DNA of 36,503 nucleotides from assembly GCA_012032775.1 (NCBI GenBank), contig JAAUQO010000038.1, positions 1-36,503 on the forward strand. The letters are read 5' to 3'. Each line of letters starts with the position of its first letter. The first letter of the stretch is position 1. This DNA comes from Oscillochloris sp. GTDB taxonomy: Bacteria > Chloroflexota > Chloroflexia > Chloroflexales > Chloroflexaceae. The notes below the pieces were generated by a model. The model was not told the origin of the DNA, did not search any database, and saw only the letters and a program-made list of their open reading frames with translations. Both the position numbers and the translations under genes were made by a program. Shown here one piece after another: positions 23,078 to 31,991 of the stretch.

Positions 23078-23370
23078 ACGACGGCGAGCCGCAACTGTAC
23101 ACGATCAGCATCGCCGCACAGCGGGCCGGGCTCCACGAACAGAGCCTGCGGATGTACGAGCGGCGCGGCCTGGTGCAGCCACGGCGCAGCAAGGGCAATA
23201 TCCGGCTCTACAGCGACGATGATCTGGAGCAGATCCGCTTCATCCGCCGGCTTGTCGATGATCTCGGCGTGAATCTGGCCGGCGTCGAGGTGATTTTACA
23301 TATGCGCCGGCAACTGCTTGAAACACAGGCGTTGGTACGCGATTTGGAGCTGCGGTTGGAGGATGTGTGA
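23074..23370 (+). CDS. hspR: Heat-shock repressor HspR (MerR family)
   Basis: A 98-residue MerR-type regulator with the HspR pattern: [20 protein letters not shown] (helix-turn-helix), [10 protein letters not shown] (wing), [18 protein letters not shown] and [14 protein letters not shown], then a short coiled coil. HspR binds HAIR sequences and represses chaperone genes, using DnaK as co-repressor in actinobacteria. Start ATG overlaps the cbpA stop, so the two are translationally coupled. A HAIR-like site lies over their promoter, giving feedback. Lacks any metal-binding Cys of other MerR members. Confidence 0.9.
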   Translation: MNDGEPQLYTISIAAQRAGLHEQSLRMYERRGLVQPRRSKGNIRLYSDDDLEQIRFIRRLVDDLGVNLAGVEVILHMRRQLLETQALVRDLELRLEDV

Positions 23371-23384
23371 CGGTGGTGGTTGCG

Positions 23385-24281
23385 TCAGGCTGCGCCGCCG
23401 ATATCGCGCCGGGCAAGCGCCCGGTAGGCACCGTACCCCGCCAGGGCGCAATACAGGCCGATCACCAGCACCGCCTGAGCCTGGCCCGGCAATGTCGCCA
23501 GATCAAGGCCACTCGCCAGCACAGTTGGATCGAGGCCGTAGAGCCGGCTGTTGGCCACAACCAGGGCATTGATATTCGGCTGGAGCAGCAAATTGACCAG
23601 CAGCAAGAGCAGATCGTTGGCTGCGCCGAGCGCCCCAAGTGATCCGGCGCTAACATCGATCGCAAGAAAGGCCATCCCGCCGCCGACGCCGGCCAGGGTC
23701 GAGCGGCCGAATGCCGCCGCCGCAAAGGCGATCATGGTGTAGGGCAGCAGCACCAGCAGCGAGCGGGCGACACCGAGCGGCAGCACCAGCAGATCGCGCG
23801 GCCCAGGCAGTAGCGGCGCCCCGAGGATCGCTCCGGCGATCAACGCGAGCAGCGCTCCGACCGCTAAACCAATCAGCGCCCCGGCCAGCAATGCGAGCAG
23901 CAGCACGATCAGTTTCGCCAGCAGCAGTTGGCCGCGTTGCGGGGCGCGGGTAAGCAGGACGCGCAGTGTGCCCCAACTGAAGTCGCTGCCCAGCGAACCG
24001 GCCGCCAGCAGAATGGCGAAAATGCCGCCGGTGCCGTTGATCTGGCCAAGTACCGCGCCGAAAATGCCCGGAAACGTGAGTTGCCGGTACAATTCGGCGA
24101 GCTGGGCCTCATTCAGCACCGCAAGCCGCACCCCGCCGATCATGCCTTGATGAAAGGCAACCACCAGCAACCATAGGCCCAGATAGAGCAGCAGCAGGCT
24201 CAAGAACGCCCCGAGCAGCGCCAGAGATAAAGGGCGCCGCGACAATTTCAGCCATTCAGCTGCGATCAGATTGATGAGCAT
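23385..24281 (-). CDS. ABC exporter permease (ABC-2 type)
   Basis: A 298-residue permease with about six hydrophobic segments and the ABC-2 pattern: an N-terminal amphipathic stretch (AAEWLKLSRRPL), a first helix, a large loop, then five helices rich in Leu/Ala. SLGSDFSWGTLRVLLTRAPQR is the coupling-helix region typical of the NosY/CcmB-like and multidrug ABC-2 group. The ATG at 24281 overlaps the end of the ATPase gene by 26 bases, so the two are coupled. The substrate cannot be told; drug or lipid export is common for such pairs. Confidence 0.85.
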   Translation of the reverse strand: MLINLIAAEWLKLSRRPLSLALLGAFLSLLLLYLGLWLLVVAFHQGMIGGVRLAVLNEAQLAELYRQLTFPGIFGAVLGQINGTGGIFAILLAAGSLGSDFSWGTLRVLLTRAPQRGQLLLAKLIVLLLALLAGALIGLAVGALLALIAGAILGAPLLPGPRDLLVLPLGVARSLLVLLPYTMIAFAAAAFGRSTLAGVGGGMAFLAIDVSAGSLGALGAANDLLLLLVNLLLQPNINALVVANSRLYGLDPTVLASGLDLATLPGQAQAVLVIGLYCALAGYGAYRALARRDIGGAA

Positions 24282-25179
24282 TGGTTTCTTCGCCGGTGAC
24301 TTCAAGGAAGAACTCCTCCAACCCGCCGCCGCCGCCCAACTCGGCCACCGCAACCCCGTTGCGAGCCAGATGGGTATTCAACTCGGCGGAACGGCTACTC
24401 GGCGCATGCACCAGCAGCAGATCGGCCTGTTGTTCAACCCGTTCAACCCATGGCAGCGCCGCGATCAGGGCTGCTGCCGGCGCAACCTCACCCGCAATCC
24501 GAACGCGAATCGCGTGTCCACGCTGCACAAACTCGGCAACCGTGCCGGACGCAATCAACCGGCCCGCCTTCAGAATCGCCACCTGCTGGCAGACCTGCTC
24601 GACCTCGTGGAGCATATGGCTGCACAACAACACCGTACGCCCGCCGGCCGCAAGATCGCGGATAAGCGCGCGGATCTCGACCATGCCGGCCGGATCAAGG
24701 CCATTGGTCGGCTCATCAAGGATGATCAACTCGGGATCGGGGAGCAGTGCGGCAGCGATCGCCAGGCGTTGGCGCATGCCTTGCGAATAGGTACGCACCT
24801 TATCGCGGGCGCGTTCGCTAAGATCAACAGCATCGAGCACGGCGGCGATCCGGGATTCGGGAACAGCACCGGCCTGTGCGAGCACACGCAGGTTATCGAC
24901 AGCACTAAGATATGGATACAAAGCCGGGGTTTCGATCATCGCGCCCACCCGGCGTAAAGCCGCAACCGGATCGCGGCTAACATCACAATCGAAGATGCGG
25001 GCCGTACCGGCCGAAGGTTGCACCAGGCCAAGCAACATCGCAATTGTGGTGGTTTTGCCGGCGCCATTCGGGCCAAGCAAGCCGAAGACAACTCCGCGCG
25101 CCACCGCCAGATCCAGCCGATCGACGGCGACCCGATCACGATAGCGCTTCGTCAGAGCTTCGGTTTGAATTGCGAGCAT
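24256..25179 (-). CDS. ABC exporter ATP-binding protein
   Basis: A 307-residue ATPase of the ABC-2 exporter type. Walker A is GPNGAGKT (36-43), signature YSQGMRQRLAIA, Walker B ELIILDEPTNGLDP, and the H-loop LLCSHMLHEVE. A C-terminal domain (about 215-307) is the accessory region of DrrA-like proteins. The start at ATG 25179 puts MLAIQTEAL first; ten more codons are open upstream but unlike the family. It precedes its permease with an overlap. A leftward extended -10 (TGT-TATACT, 25236-25241) lies upstream. Confidence 0.92.
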   Translation of the reverse strand: MLAIQTEALTKRYRDRVAVDRLDLAVARGVVFGLLGPNGAGKTTTIAMLLGLVQPSAGTARIFDCDVSRDPVAALRRVGAMIETPALYPYLSAVDNLRVLAQAGAVPESRIAAVLDAVDLSERARDKVRTYSQGMRQRLAIAAALLPDPELIILDEPTNGLDPAGMVEIRALIRDLAAGGRTVLLCSHMLHEVEQVCQQVAILKAGRLIASGTVAEFVQRGHAIRVRIAGEVAPAAALIAALPWVERVEQQADLLLVHAPSSRSAELNTHLARNGVAVAELGGGGGLEEFFLEVTGEETNAHQSDRS

Positions 25180-25235
25180 GGATTTCGTATGAAGTACCAC
25201 GTACGGCAATGGCAGATTGCCCTTAAGTGCCGTTC

Positions 25236-25283
25236 AGTATAACATGACCGGCATTACCCGAAATCTTTGAAGACAGGTATACT
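25236..25283. promoter_or_regulatory. Divergent -10 boxes between the ABC operon and gmhA
   Basis: Leftward TATACT (complement of 25236-25241) preceded by TGT suits the ABC genes. Rightward TATACT (25278-25283) with a weak TTACCC 18 bases upstream suits the GmhA-like gene. Both are sequence calls only. Confidence 0.45.
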
Positions 25284-25367
25284 ACATCCTGTCGCAATTG
25301 ATCAGCCGGGAAATGCACTATTCACCGTAACGGCGTGCAAACGCCACTAAGCCAAAAGGGGCAGCCG

Positions 25368-25976
25368 ATGGCCGTAGTGAGCTATGAAGCATATGCAGAA
25401 GAATACCTGGCCCGGCATCTGACGTTTCTCAGTACCTTGCCGACAAAAACGATCGGTATGGCGGCCGACGTAATGTGGAATGCTCACGAGCGCGGGGCGA
25501 CGATCTTTCTCTGCGGGAATGGCGGCAGCGCCTCGATGGCCTCGCATTTCGCGGCCGATTTGAGCAAAACGACGATTGTGCCGCAGCATTTCGCTCAGGC
25601 CCGCCGCTTCAAAGCTGTCTCGTTGGCCGACAATATGGCGTTGCTGACAGCCTGGGGCAACGATGTCGCCTACGAGCAGATCTTCGCCGAACAGTTGCGA
25701 AACCTGGCCGGCCCCGACGATGTGCTGGTGGCGATCTCGGGCTCGGGCACGTCGCCGAATGTGGTGGCCGCCGTGATGGCCGCCGCCGAAATCGGGATGA
25801 CGACGGTCGGGCTGACCGGCCAGACCGGCGGGCGATTGCGTGGTGATTGCGATATTTGTATTTGTGTCGATAGCGATGCATACGAACACAACGAGCCCTT
25901 GCATTCGGTGACGTTTCACTTGATCGCATTTTACCTGCGACAGCGCCTGTACGCGCAAACAACCGGCGAAGAGTAG
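25368..25976 (+). CDS. gmhA: SIS-domain phosphoheptose isomerase-like protein
   Basis: A 202-residue SIS-domain protein of the GmhA/DiaA group. GmhA converts sedoheptulose 7-phosphate to D-glycero-manno-heptose 7-phosphate for surface sugars. The sugar-phosphate loop CGNGGSASMASHFAADLSK (49-67) and the second loop VAISGSGTSPNVVAA are well conserved. The C-terminal stretch NEPLHSVTFHLIAFYL carries the Glu/His typical of the isomerase. Other SIS proteins without catalysis exist, so the symbol is by family. The ATG at 25368 follows AAAAGGGGC; an upstream start adds 11 residues. No heptose genes are nearby. Confidence 0.8.
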   Translation: MAVVSYEAYAEEYLARHLTFLSTLPTKTIGMAADVMWNAHERGATIFLCGNGGSASMASHFAADLSKTTIVPQHFAQARRFKAVSLADNMALLTAWGNDVAYEQIFAEQLRNLAGPDDVLVAISGSGTSPNVVAAVMAAAEIGMTTVGLTGQTGGRLRGDCDICICVDSDAYEHNEPLHSVTFHLIAFYLRQRLYAQTTGEE

Positions 25977-26078
25977 CAGCCAGGAGCCAGGACGGGCAGG
26001 GTGAACCAGGAAGGATACGCAGGCCGATATGTGTTTGCCCCGGCCCGTCCTCCGCCCTACCCCTGCCTGCAATCTATC

Positions 26079-26107
26079 TTGCCGGTTCACGATCAGCGTG
26101 GTATACT
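26079..26107 (+). promoter_or_regulatory. Promoter of tRNA-Leu
   Basis: TTGCCG (26079-26084), a 17-base spacer and TATACT (26102-26107), with an extended TG before the -10. The transcript start near 26114 is a few bases before the mature tRNA. Confidence 0.6.
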
Positions 26108-26116
26108 CGCCGTGTT

Positions 26117-26201
26117 GGGGACGTGGCGGAATTGGCAGACGCGCATGACTTAGGATCATGTGCCTTACGGCGTGCGAGTTCAAGTCTCGCCGTCCCCACC
26201 A
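26117..26201 (+). tRNA. tRNA-Leu, anticodon UAG
   Basis: A full class II tRNA. GGGGACG (26117-26123) pairs with CGTCCCC (26191-26197); the D arm begins TGGCGGAATTGGCAGACGC. The anticodon stem CATGA/TCATG encloses CTTAGGA with anticodon TAG (26151-26153), reading CUA leucine codons. A long variable arm (GCCTTACGGCGT) and T arm GCGAGTTCAAGTCTCGC follow. The CCA end is encoded (26199-26201). Confidence 0.95.
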
Positions 26202-26208
26202 ACGGGAA

Positions 26209-26246
26209 GCGGCCGGCGTCGCAGATGCGATGGCCGGCTGTTTTGT
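26209..26246 (+). terminator. Probable terminator after tRNA-Leu
   Basis: GCCGGC (26212-26217) pairs with GCCGGC (26233-26238), with an inner TCGC/GCGA stem, and TGTTTTGTTG follows. Confidence 0.6.
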
Positions 26247-26276
26247 TGCTCTCGCTTACGTGTATAGGTGTGCATA

Positions 26277-27302
26277 ATGAGTGAACCGACAGTAACCGAG
26301 GTGCTTGAGCGTGCGTTCGCGGCGCGCCAGGCCCTCCACGACGAGCGCCATCAAACGCCGATGCGCCTTTTTAATGGATTCCGCGAGGGTTGCCCCGGCC
26401 TGTTGATCGATCTGTACGGCACAACGGCGGTGATCCACAGTTATGCCGATCCGCCGGCAATCGGGGTGGCGATTGTCGCCCAAGCCCAACAACGGCTGCT
26501 GGAAACCTTTCCATGGCTCCAGACGATCATCCTGAAAGAGCGGGCCGCCGCCGAAGAGGACAACCGGCGCGGGCTGATTGTCCACGGCGAGAAGCCCGAC
26601 CGGCGGATCAATGAGCATGGTGTCTGGTATGCGCTTGACCTGATGCTGAACCAGGATGCCGGATTTTATCTGGATACGCGCAATCTGCGACGCTGGATTC
26701 TGGACAATCTGAGCGACAAACTGGTGTTGAACACCTTCGCCTACACCGGCAGTCTGGGTGTGGCCGCCGCCGCCGCCGGTGCGCAGCGGGTTATCCACAT
26801 CGATCTGAACCGGCGCTTCCTGAACATGGCGAAAGATTCGTATACCCTGAATGGGCTGCCGATCCAACGGCGCGATTTTATGACCGGCGATTTCTGGCCG
26901 CTTACCAGCAGGCTCCGCCGCGACGGCGCGATCTTCGATTGCGTATTGCTCGATCCGCCGCTGTTCGCCAGCACGCCGGCCGGCAGTTTCCACCTTAAAA
27001 CCGACATGGCCCGGCTGATCAATAAGGTTCGCCCACTGGTGGCCGACAACGGCAAACTGGTGGTGGTCAATAACGCCCTGTATGTCGCCGGCAGCGCCTA
27101 TATCCATACGCTGGAAGAGGTTTGTGCCGATGGTTATGGCGAGATCAGCGAGTTGATCGCGATCTCCGAGGATTGTGCCGGCTACCAGGCGACAATCAGC
27201 GAAACACTGGCCGTCGATCCGGCGCCGTTCAATCACCCAACCAAGATCGCCGTGCTGACATTCCGGCGCAAGGATGGCCTGAAGGCAGGAATGAAGGCGT
27301 GA
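26277..27302 (+). CDS. Class I SAM-dependent methyltransferase (RlmI/RlmK-like)
   Basis: A 341-residue methyltransferase of the RlmI/YccW group, which modify 23S rRNA. LNTFAYTGSLGVAAAAAGAQ is the SAM-binding motif I, followed by an acidic HIDLN, and DCVLLDPPLF is motif IV. Where cytosine-5 rRNA methylases carry a catalytic Cys (LVTCSCS-like), this protein has VVVNNALYVAGSAY, so it may methylate a different atom or target. The N-terminal part holds the RlmI-type insertion (FREGCPGLLIDLYG), but the full PUA domain is missing. ATG 26277 follows AGGTG; GTG 26268 is an alternative. It converges with the histidine kinase, 31 bases apart. Confidence 0.82.
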   Translation: MSEPTVTEVLERAFAARQALHDERHQTPMRLFNGFREGCPGLLIDLYGTTAVIHSYADPPAIGVAIVAQAQQRLLETFPWLQTIILKERAAAEEDNRRGLIVHGEKPDRRINEHGVWYALDLMLNQDAGFYLDTRNLRRWILDNLSDKLVLNTFAYTGSLGVAAAAAGAQRVIHIDLNRRFLNMAKDSYTLNGLPIQRRDFMTGDFWPLTSRLRRDGAIFDCVLLDPPLFASTPAGSFHLKTDMARLINKVRPLVADNGKLVVVNNALYVAGSAYIHTLEEVCADGYGEISELIAISEDCAGYQATISETLAVDPAPFNHPTKIAVLTFRRKDGLKAGMKA

Positions 27303-27333
27303 AAGCGTGAGCGGTGCGGTATCAGGCGTGCCG

Positions 27334-30300
27334 TCACTGCGGATCGGCACTCTGCGCGAGATGTGCGACCGCATCGCGCAGAGCGGCCGGATCGAGCGGC
27401 TTGGGTACGTAAAGTTGAAACCCTGCGGCCAGTACCCGCATGCGATCCTCCATGCGCACAAAGGCGGTCAGCGCGATCGCCGGGATGTTCCCGCCGGCTT
27501 CCGGATCCAGGGCGCGCACGGCGCGAATAAGCCAGTAGCCATCCTCACCCGGCATCGCAATATCCGATACCAGCACATCGGGCCGCCAGGATTTCAAAGT
27601 CGCCAGAGCGCCGTGCGCCGTGGTACAAAGCTCGACTTCGGCGCCGCAGGTAGACAAGATATCGGCGAGAATCTCCAGGATGTCCGGCTGATCATCAACC
27701 ACCAGCACCCGTAACCCGCTCAGTTCGGGAATATTATGCGGATCGACCGTAGCTGCGGCCCGTTCGTCGCCTGCGGGGGTTGTGGCAACCGCGAGCGGCG
27801 CCAACGGCAGCCGAACCGTAAATATCGCGCCCTGATTGGCACCGGCGCTCGCCGCCGCAACCGTACCGCCGTGCAACTCGACAAGATGGCGCACCAGCGC
27901 CAATCCCAATCCCAGGCCGCCATGCACCCGGTTGCTGGAACTTTCGGCCTGGCGGAATTGCTCGAAGACAAAGGGCAGGAATTCTGGTGCAATACCTTGC
28001 CCGGTATCGCTGATACTTAAGCGGGCATAGTGATCGTCACGTTCCAGGCGCACGGTGATAATGCCGCCGGACGGCGTGAACTTGGTCGCATTCGAAAGCA
28101 GATTCCATACCACCTGCTGTAAGCGGTTCGCATCGCCGACGATCATCATCGCTTGCCCATCCAGTTCGATCTGGAGCCGGATGCTCTTGGCTTCAACCGC
28201 CGGACGCACCGTATCGAGCGCGTTATGAATAACATCGCCCAGATCGATCGGATTAGGATCGAGCCGGAGTTTCCCCGAGACAATCCGCGATATGTCAAGC
28301 AGATCCTCGATGATCTGGGCCTGAGCTTTGGCGCTGCTCACGATCTTGGTGAGCGTGCGGGCGATATACGCTTCGTCGCGCTTGCGCCACTGCATAAGTT
28401 GCGCATATCCCAGCAGCGCCGTAAGTGGTGTACGCAGTTCGTGTGAGACCGTCGCGAGAAATTCGTCTTTGAGCCGGTTAGCCTCCTCGGCTTGCGCACG
28501 GGCTGCCAGCTCTTGCTCAAAGAGTAGTTGTTTCTCAAGGGCGATTGCGGCCAATTGCGCAAGTTGTTGCAGCAGCGCTTCGTCGGCCGCTGTGAAGCTG
28601 CCGGCGCGCTTGTCCGAAACCTGGATCAAGCCGATACACGTACCATCGCCGGCCAGTAGCGGCACAACCAGAAGTTCGCTCGGCAGGTAGGTAGCGTCGC
28701 CGTTGAACGCAGGATCGACCTGATACGAACCAAGTGCTGCGGGCGTGAGTCGCAGCGGTCGCCGCTGTTCACATACCACCTGCGCAATTGCCTCAGCAAC
28801 TGCCCGCGCATAATCCACCTGCCGTTGGGAGATTCCTTTCGCCTGTGCGGTCACGCTTTGCGACGCTTGATCTGCCGCATCGAGCATGAGCCTGACCAGG
28901 GCCAGATGCGTGCCGATCAGGGTTTGGGCCGCATTGGTGATCTGCTGCAACAACACCTCGCGGCTAGGTGCGGCATTGATCGCAAGCGATGCCGCATTCA
29001 GTTGCTGCAATCGTGTTGATTCTTCCTGTTGCAAAGCCTCAAAGCGCAATCGCTCTACGGCGCTCCAGATCCGCTCGCCTACGGTTTCAAGCAGCACAAT
29101 TTCGCGATTCTCCCACTGCCGAGGCCGATTGTGCGATAGTACCAATGCCGCCACCCACCGTCCATCGCGTAAGAAGGGCAGCGCAACATATGCGACAGGC
29201 AGATGGTCCGCCGGCGGATCTGTCTGCCGCGCGATCACCATCTGGCCGTTACGTAGGGTATGCACAAGGGAGGACGGATAGTCGGACAGTCGTGTCGCCG
29301 CCGGGAGCGGTTTCGCGCCCATATTGTATCCGTGGACAACCTGCCAGCGATCAAGGCGTTCGTCGATCTCGGCGATCATGCAGCGTTGCACACGTATATA
29401 GCGACCGAGCATCTGCACGCTTTGCTCAAGCAACACCGGAATACGATCGCTGAGACGGATCTGCTCACTCAGTTCCGAAAGGAAGTCGGCATCGCGCTCC
29501 GATTGCTTGCGCGCGGTAATATCGGTAAAAAGCAAGGCAACCTTGCGGCTCTCGGCTCCACCGACACGAACCGCCTCGACGGAAAACCAGCGCCCCATTG
29601 CGACCGAACCCTGTTCGAAGTTCGCCGGTTCGCCGGTTTTTGCCACCCGGCCGTAGATTTTAAACCAATCGGCTTCAAGATTCGGCACCAGCTCACGGGC
29701 GGTTTTGCCCAGCGCATGCTGCAAACCGGTGTGTCGTTCGAACATCGCGTTGACTTCGAGAAACCGGTAATCGATCGGATTGCCGGCGGCATCATAGATC
29801 ATCTCAAAAACACAAAAACCTTGATCGACACTTTCGAGCAGGCTGCGATAACGCTCCTCGCTCGCCTGTGAAGCCGCCTGGGCGCGACTACGCTCGACAG
29901 CAGCCCAGGTGCGCTCGGCGGTCTCTTCAACCAGCAATAGTTCGGCGTCCGTCCAATGGCGCGGCGCCGACTGGCGAATCCCAAGTAGCGCCACCAGACG
30001 AGATTCTTTAACCAGACAGACCGTCAGATGGGCGCGGACATCGATCGCGGCATACGCCGCTCGTTCTTCGGCGCTGAGGCTATCAACAAGGGTGACATCA
30101 TCGACCACAACCGTACGACCGGCGCGGAGCGCTTCGGCCAGTGCGGCGCCGAAATCATCCATCCGATACCGTCCGGCGGCACTCGGCACGCCGTTGTGGT
30201 AATCCTGGTGGATCACCATATGAGTATTGTCGGATTCAGCTTCGGCGTAAAAGGCCCGCGTTACCTGAAGGTATGCGCCAAGCACACGACTGGCGGTTGC

Positions 30301-31644
30301 TTGAATGAGTTGCGGATCGGCCAATGGCCGCAAGGCATCGCTGAGCATAAGCAGAAACGACTGGCGCGCCTCGCTGAGCCGTAGTTGCTCCTCGGCCTGC
30401 TTGCGCGCAGTTACATCAACCGCGAAACCGGACATCGCCCTCCGCTCAGCATCGCCGTCGGGTTCGATCGAACCACGAACCGAAAGCCAGCGCAGTGAGC
30501 CATCGGAATGATAGACCCGATATTCACCCTCGTAGACCGCACCTTCGGCCGCAGCCTCATTCAACGCCTTGTTTACCCTGGCCCGATCGTCTTCGTGGAT
30601 CGCGGGCAGAACCGCTGCGAGCGGAACGCCGACGCTAAGTGCGGCAACGGGCAATGAAAAATAGCGCCGCATATTCTCATCGGTGATCAGCCGATCGCGC
30701 TGCATATCCCAGAAAAACGTCCCGGCGAGTCCGGCCTTCAGCGCTGCCTCAAGGCGGGCCTGCGTTGTGCGCAACTGCATCTCGATCAACTTACGCGCCG
30801 TCACATCAAAGGTCTGGCCGATCACCCGTTCGACCCGGCCCTGCGTGTCGCGAAATGCAGTTGCCCGCTCTTCCAGCCACACAACCTGGCCATTGTCGGG
30901 GCGCTGAATCCGAAACTCCGAAAGATATTCACCACCATCGGCGGCGATCGCCTGAACCTTTGCAGCATGGGCCGGCTTATCTTCAGGAAAGACTAAACTA
31001 AACCCATCCGCCACCGTCGCTAATGCCGGCAAACCATAAATCTCGGCAAATGTGCTACTCGTGGTGATCTGATCACGGCGTACGTCCCACTCCCAGGTAA
31101 CCATCCGCATCGCGCGGCCGGCGAGATCGAGCCTGATATCGCGCTGTTGAATTGGGTGATCGATCTCGGCCAGGAATGATGAACGAATCCGCTCGGTTTC
31201 GTCGGTGTAGATACACATAACGCCGCCGACCGGTGCTCGCTCATCCGGCAGGGGAATACACGAGACCGTATAGGATCGATCTTCACGCGCCCCATTCCGT
31301 GTGGTCGGCAAAACCTGTGCTTCAAGGGTGGTGCCCGCGCCATGCAGGAGGGCGGCCTGCACCAACGGCTCAAGCACATGCCAATGATCGTGCCAGACCC
31401 GAGCGGCCGGTTGACCGAGCGCGGGATGGCGGTCGCCGAGCAAGGCCGCACATTCGTCGTTGTAGAGATGAATGAGTTGTTCACCCCAACCGATCCAGAT
31501 CGGCTGCGCAGCGGCGAGCATCATCTGAAGTGCCAGCTTCAGACTTTGCGGCCAATGTTCACGAGCGCCGAGATCGGATTGCGCCCAATTATAGGTATGA
31601 ACTAACCTCCCCAGCTCACCACCGCCAGTGAGCACGTCTGTCAT
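27334..31644 (-). CDS. Multi-PAS/GAF hybrid histidine kinase with receiver
   Basis: A 1436-residue sensor kinase with no membrane helix, so cytoplasmic. Approximate domain order: PAS (15-150), PAS (175-290), PAS (300-420), GAF (430-580), PAS (590-715), GAF (725-875), GAF (885-1045), HisKA with His1068 in TVSHELRTP, HATPase (about 1170-1285, SDTGQGIAPEF, GLGLGLALVRHL), and a C-terminal receiver with Asp1361 in VSDIAMPGEDG. Three short linkers repeat TARKQ- or TARKL-type ends of PAS domains. Such kinases sense small ligands, redox or light and pass phosphate to the receiver or another regulator. The start at 31644 follows GGAG (CGGAGATAATC). No partner regulator is beside it. It converges with the methyltransferase. 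Confidence 0.93.
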   Translation of the reverse strand: MTDVLTGGGELGRLVHTYNWAQSDLGAREHWPQSLKLALQMMLAAAQPIWIGWGEQLIHLYNDECAALLGDRHPALGQPAARVWHDHWHVLEPLVQAALLHGAGTTLEAQVLPTTRNGAREDRSYTVSCIPLPDERAPVGGVMCIYTDETERIRSSFLAEIDHPIQQRDIRLDLAGRAMRMVTWEWDVRRDQITTSSTFAEIYGLPALATVADGFSLVFPEDKPAHAAKVQAIAADGGEYLSEFRIQRPDNGQVVWLEERATAFRDTQGRVERVIGQTFDVTARKLIEMQLRTTQARLEAALKAGLAGTFFWDMQRDRLITDENMRRYFSLPVAALSVGVPLAAVLPAIHEDDRARVNKALNEAAAEGAVYEGEYRVYHSDGSLRWLSVRGSIEPDGDAERRAMSGFAVDVTARKQAEEQLRLSEARQSFLLMLSDALRPLADPQLIQATASRVLGAYLQVTRAFYAEAESDNTHMVIHQDYHNGVPSAAGRYRMDDFGAALAEALRAGRTVVVDDVTLVDSLSAEERAAYAAIDVRAHLTVCLVKESRLVALLGIRQSAPRHWTDAELLLVEETAERTWAAVERSRAQAASQASEERYRSLLESVDQGFCVFEMIYDAAGNPIDYRFLEVNAMFERHTGLQHALGKTARELVPNLEADWFKIYGRVAKTGEPANFEQGSVAMGRWFSVEAVRVGGAESRKVALLFTDITARKQSERDADFLSELSEQIRLSDRIPVLLEQSVQMLGRYIRVQRCMIAEIDERLDRWQVVHGYNMGAKPLPAATRLSDYPSSLVHTLRNGQMVIARQTDPPADHLPVAYVALPFLRDGRWVAALVLSHNRPRQWENREIVLLETVGERIWSAVERLRFEALQQEESTRLQQLNAASLAINAAPSREVLLQQITNAAQTLIGTHLALVRLMLDAADQASQSVTAQAKGISQRQVDYARAVAEAIAQVVCEQRRPLRLTPAALGSYQVDPAFNGDATYLPSELLVVPLLAGDGTCIGLIQVSDKRAGSFTAADEALLQQLAQLAAIALEKQLLFEQELAARAQAEEANRLKDEFLATVSHELRTPLTALLGYAQLMQWRKRDEAYIARTLTKIVSSAKAQAQIIEDLLDISRIVSGKLRLDPNPIDLGDVIHNALDTVRPAVEAKSIRLQIELDGQAMMIVGDANRLQQVVWNLLSNATKFTPSGGIITVRLERDDHYARLSISDTGQGIAPEFLPFVFEQFRQAESSSNRVHGGLGLGLALVRHLVELHGGTVAAASAGANQGAIFTVRLPLAPLAVATTPAGDERAAATVDPHNIPELSGLRVLVVDDQPDILEILADILSTCGAEVELCTTAHGALATLKSWRPDVLVSDIAMPGEDGYWLIRAVRALDPEAGGNIPAIALTAFVRMEDRMRVLAAGFQLYVPKPLDPAALRDAVAHLAQSADPQ

Positions 31645-31991
31645 GATTATCTCCGTCGGTTGCTCGTGATCCACGACATCCGTTGATCACCCGGTGTGAC
31701 GCTTGAAAACAGTTTTCAGTAACCTATCGCACGATGCCTGATGCGTGATGCCTGAGCGCGCTGCCGCGCGGCTCGCCAGTCCGGTATGCGCTCCCGGATC
31801 AGGCGCAAGCATTGTGCTCACCGCTATAAGTGGTCGAAACACATTGCGAACAGCAAGATCTATGCCAGCGTTCGGCGGCGATCGGCTATTCCTGCAAGCG
31901 CAAGGTGCAAGCATTTAGCAGTAGCACAGTGGGGCCAATCTGCGGTACGATACATACACACGATACCAAATCTTGGAGAGGAGCGTACGCT
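31645..31991. other. 347-bp divergent intergenic region
   Basis: Between the leftward kinase and the rightward P450. GATGCCTGA occurs twice, 14 bp apart (31733-31741 and 31747-31755), with a GATGCG between them, so it looks like a short tandem operator-like array. A weak -10 candidate TACGAT lies at 31946-31951. Small frames here look random. Confidence 0.45.

Noticed and set aside
25989..26051. Terminator after gmhA from AGGACGGGC/GCCCGTCCT
   Set aside because: The 45-base loop and lack of a T-run make it a poor hairpin.
31687..31914. Leftward 75-codon frame upstream of the kinase
   Set aside because: Low-complexity product, no ribosome binding site, and overlap with the presumed control region.
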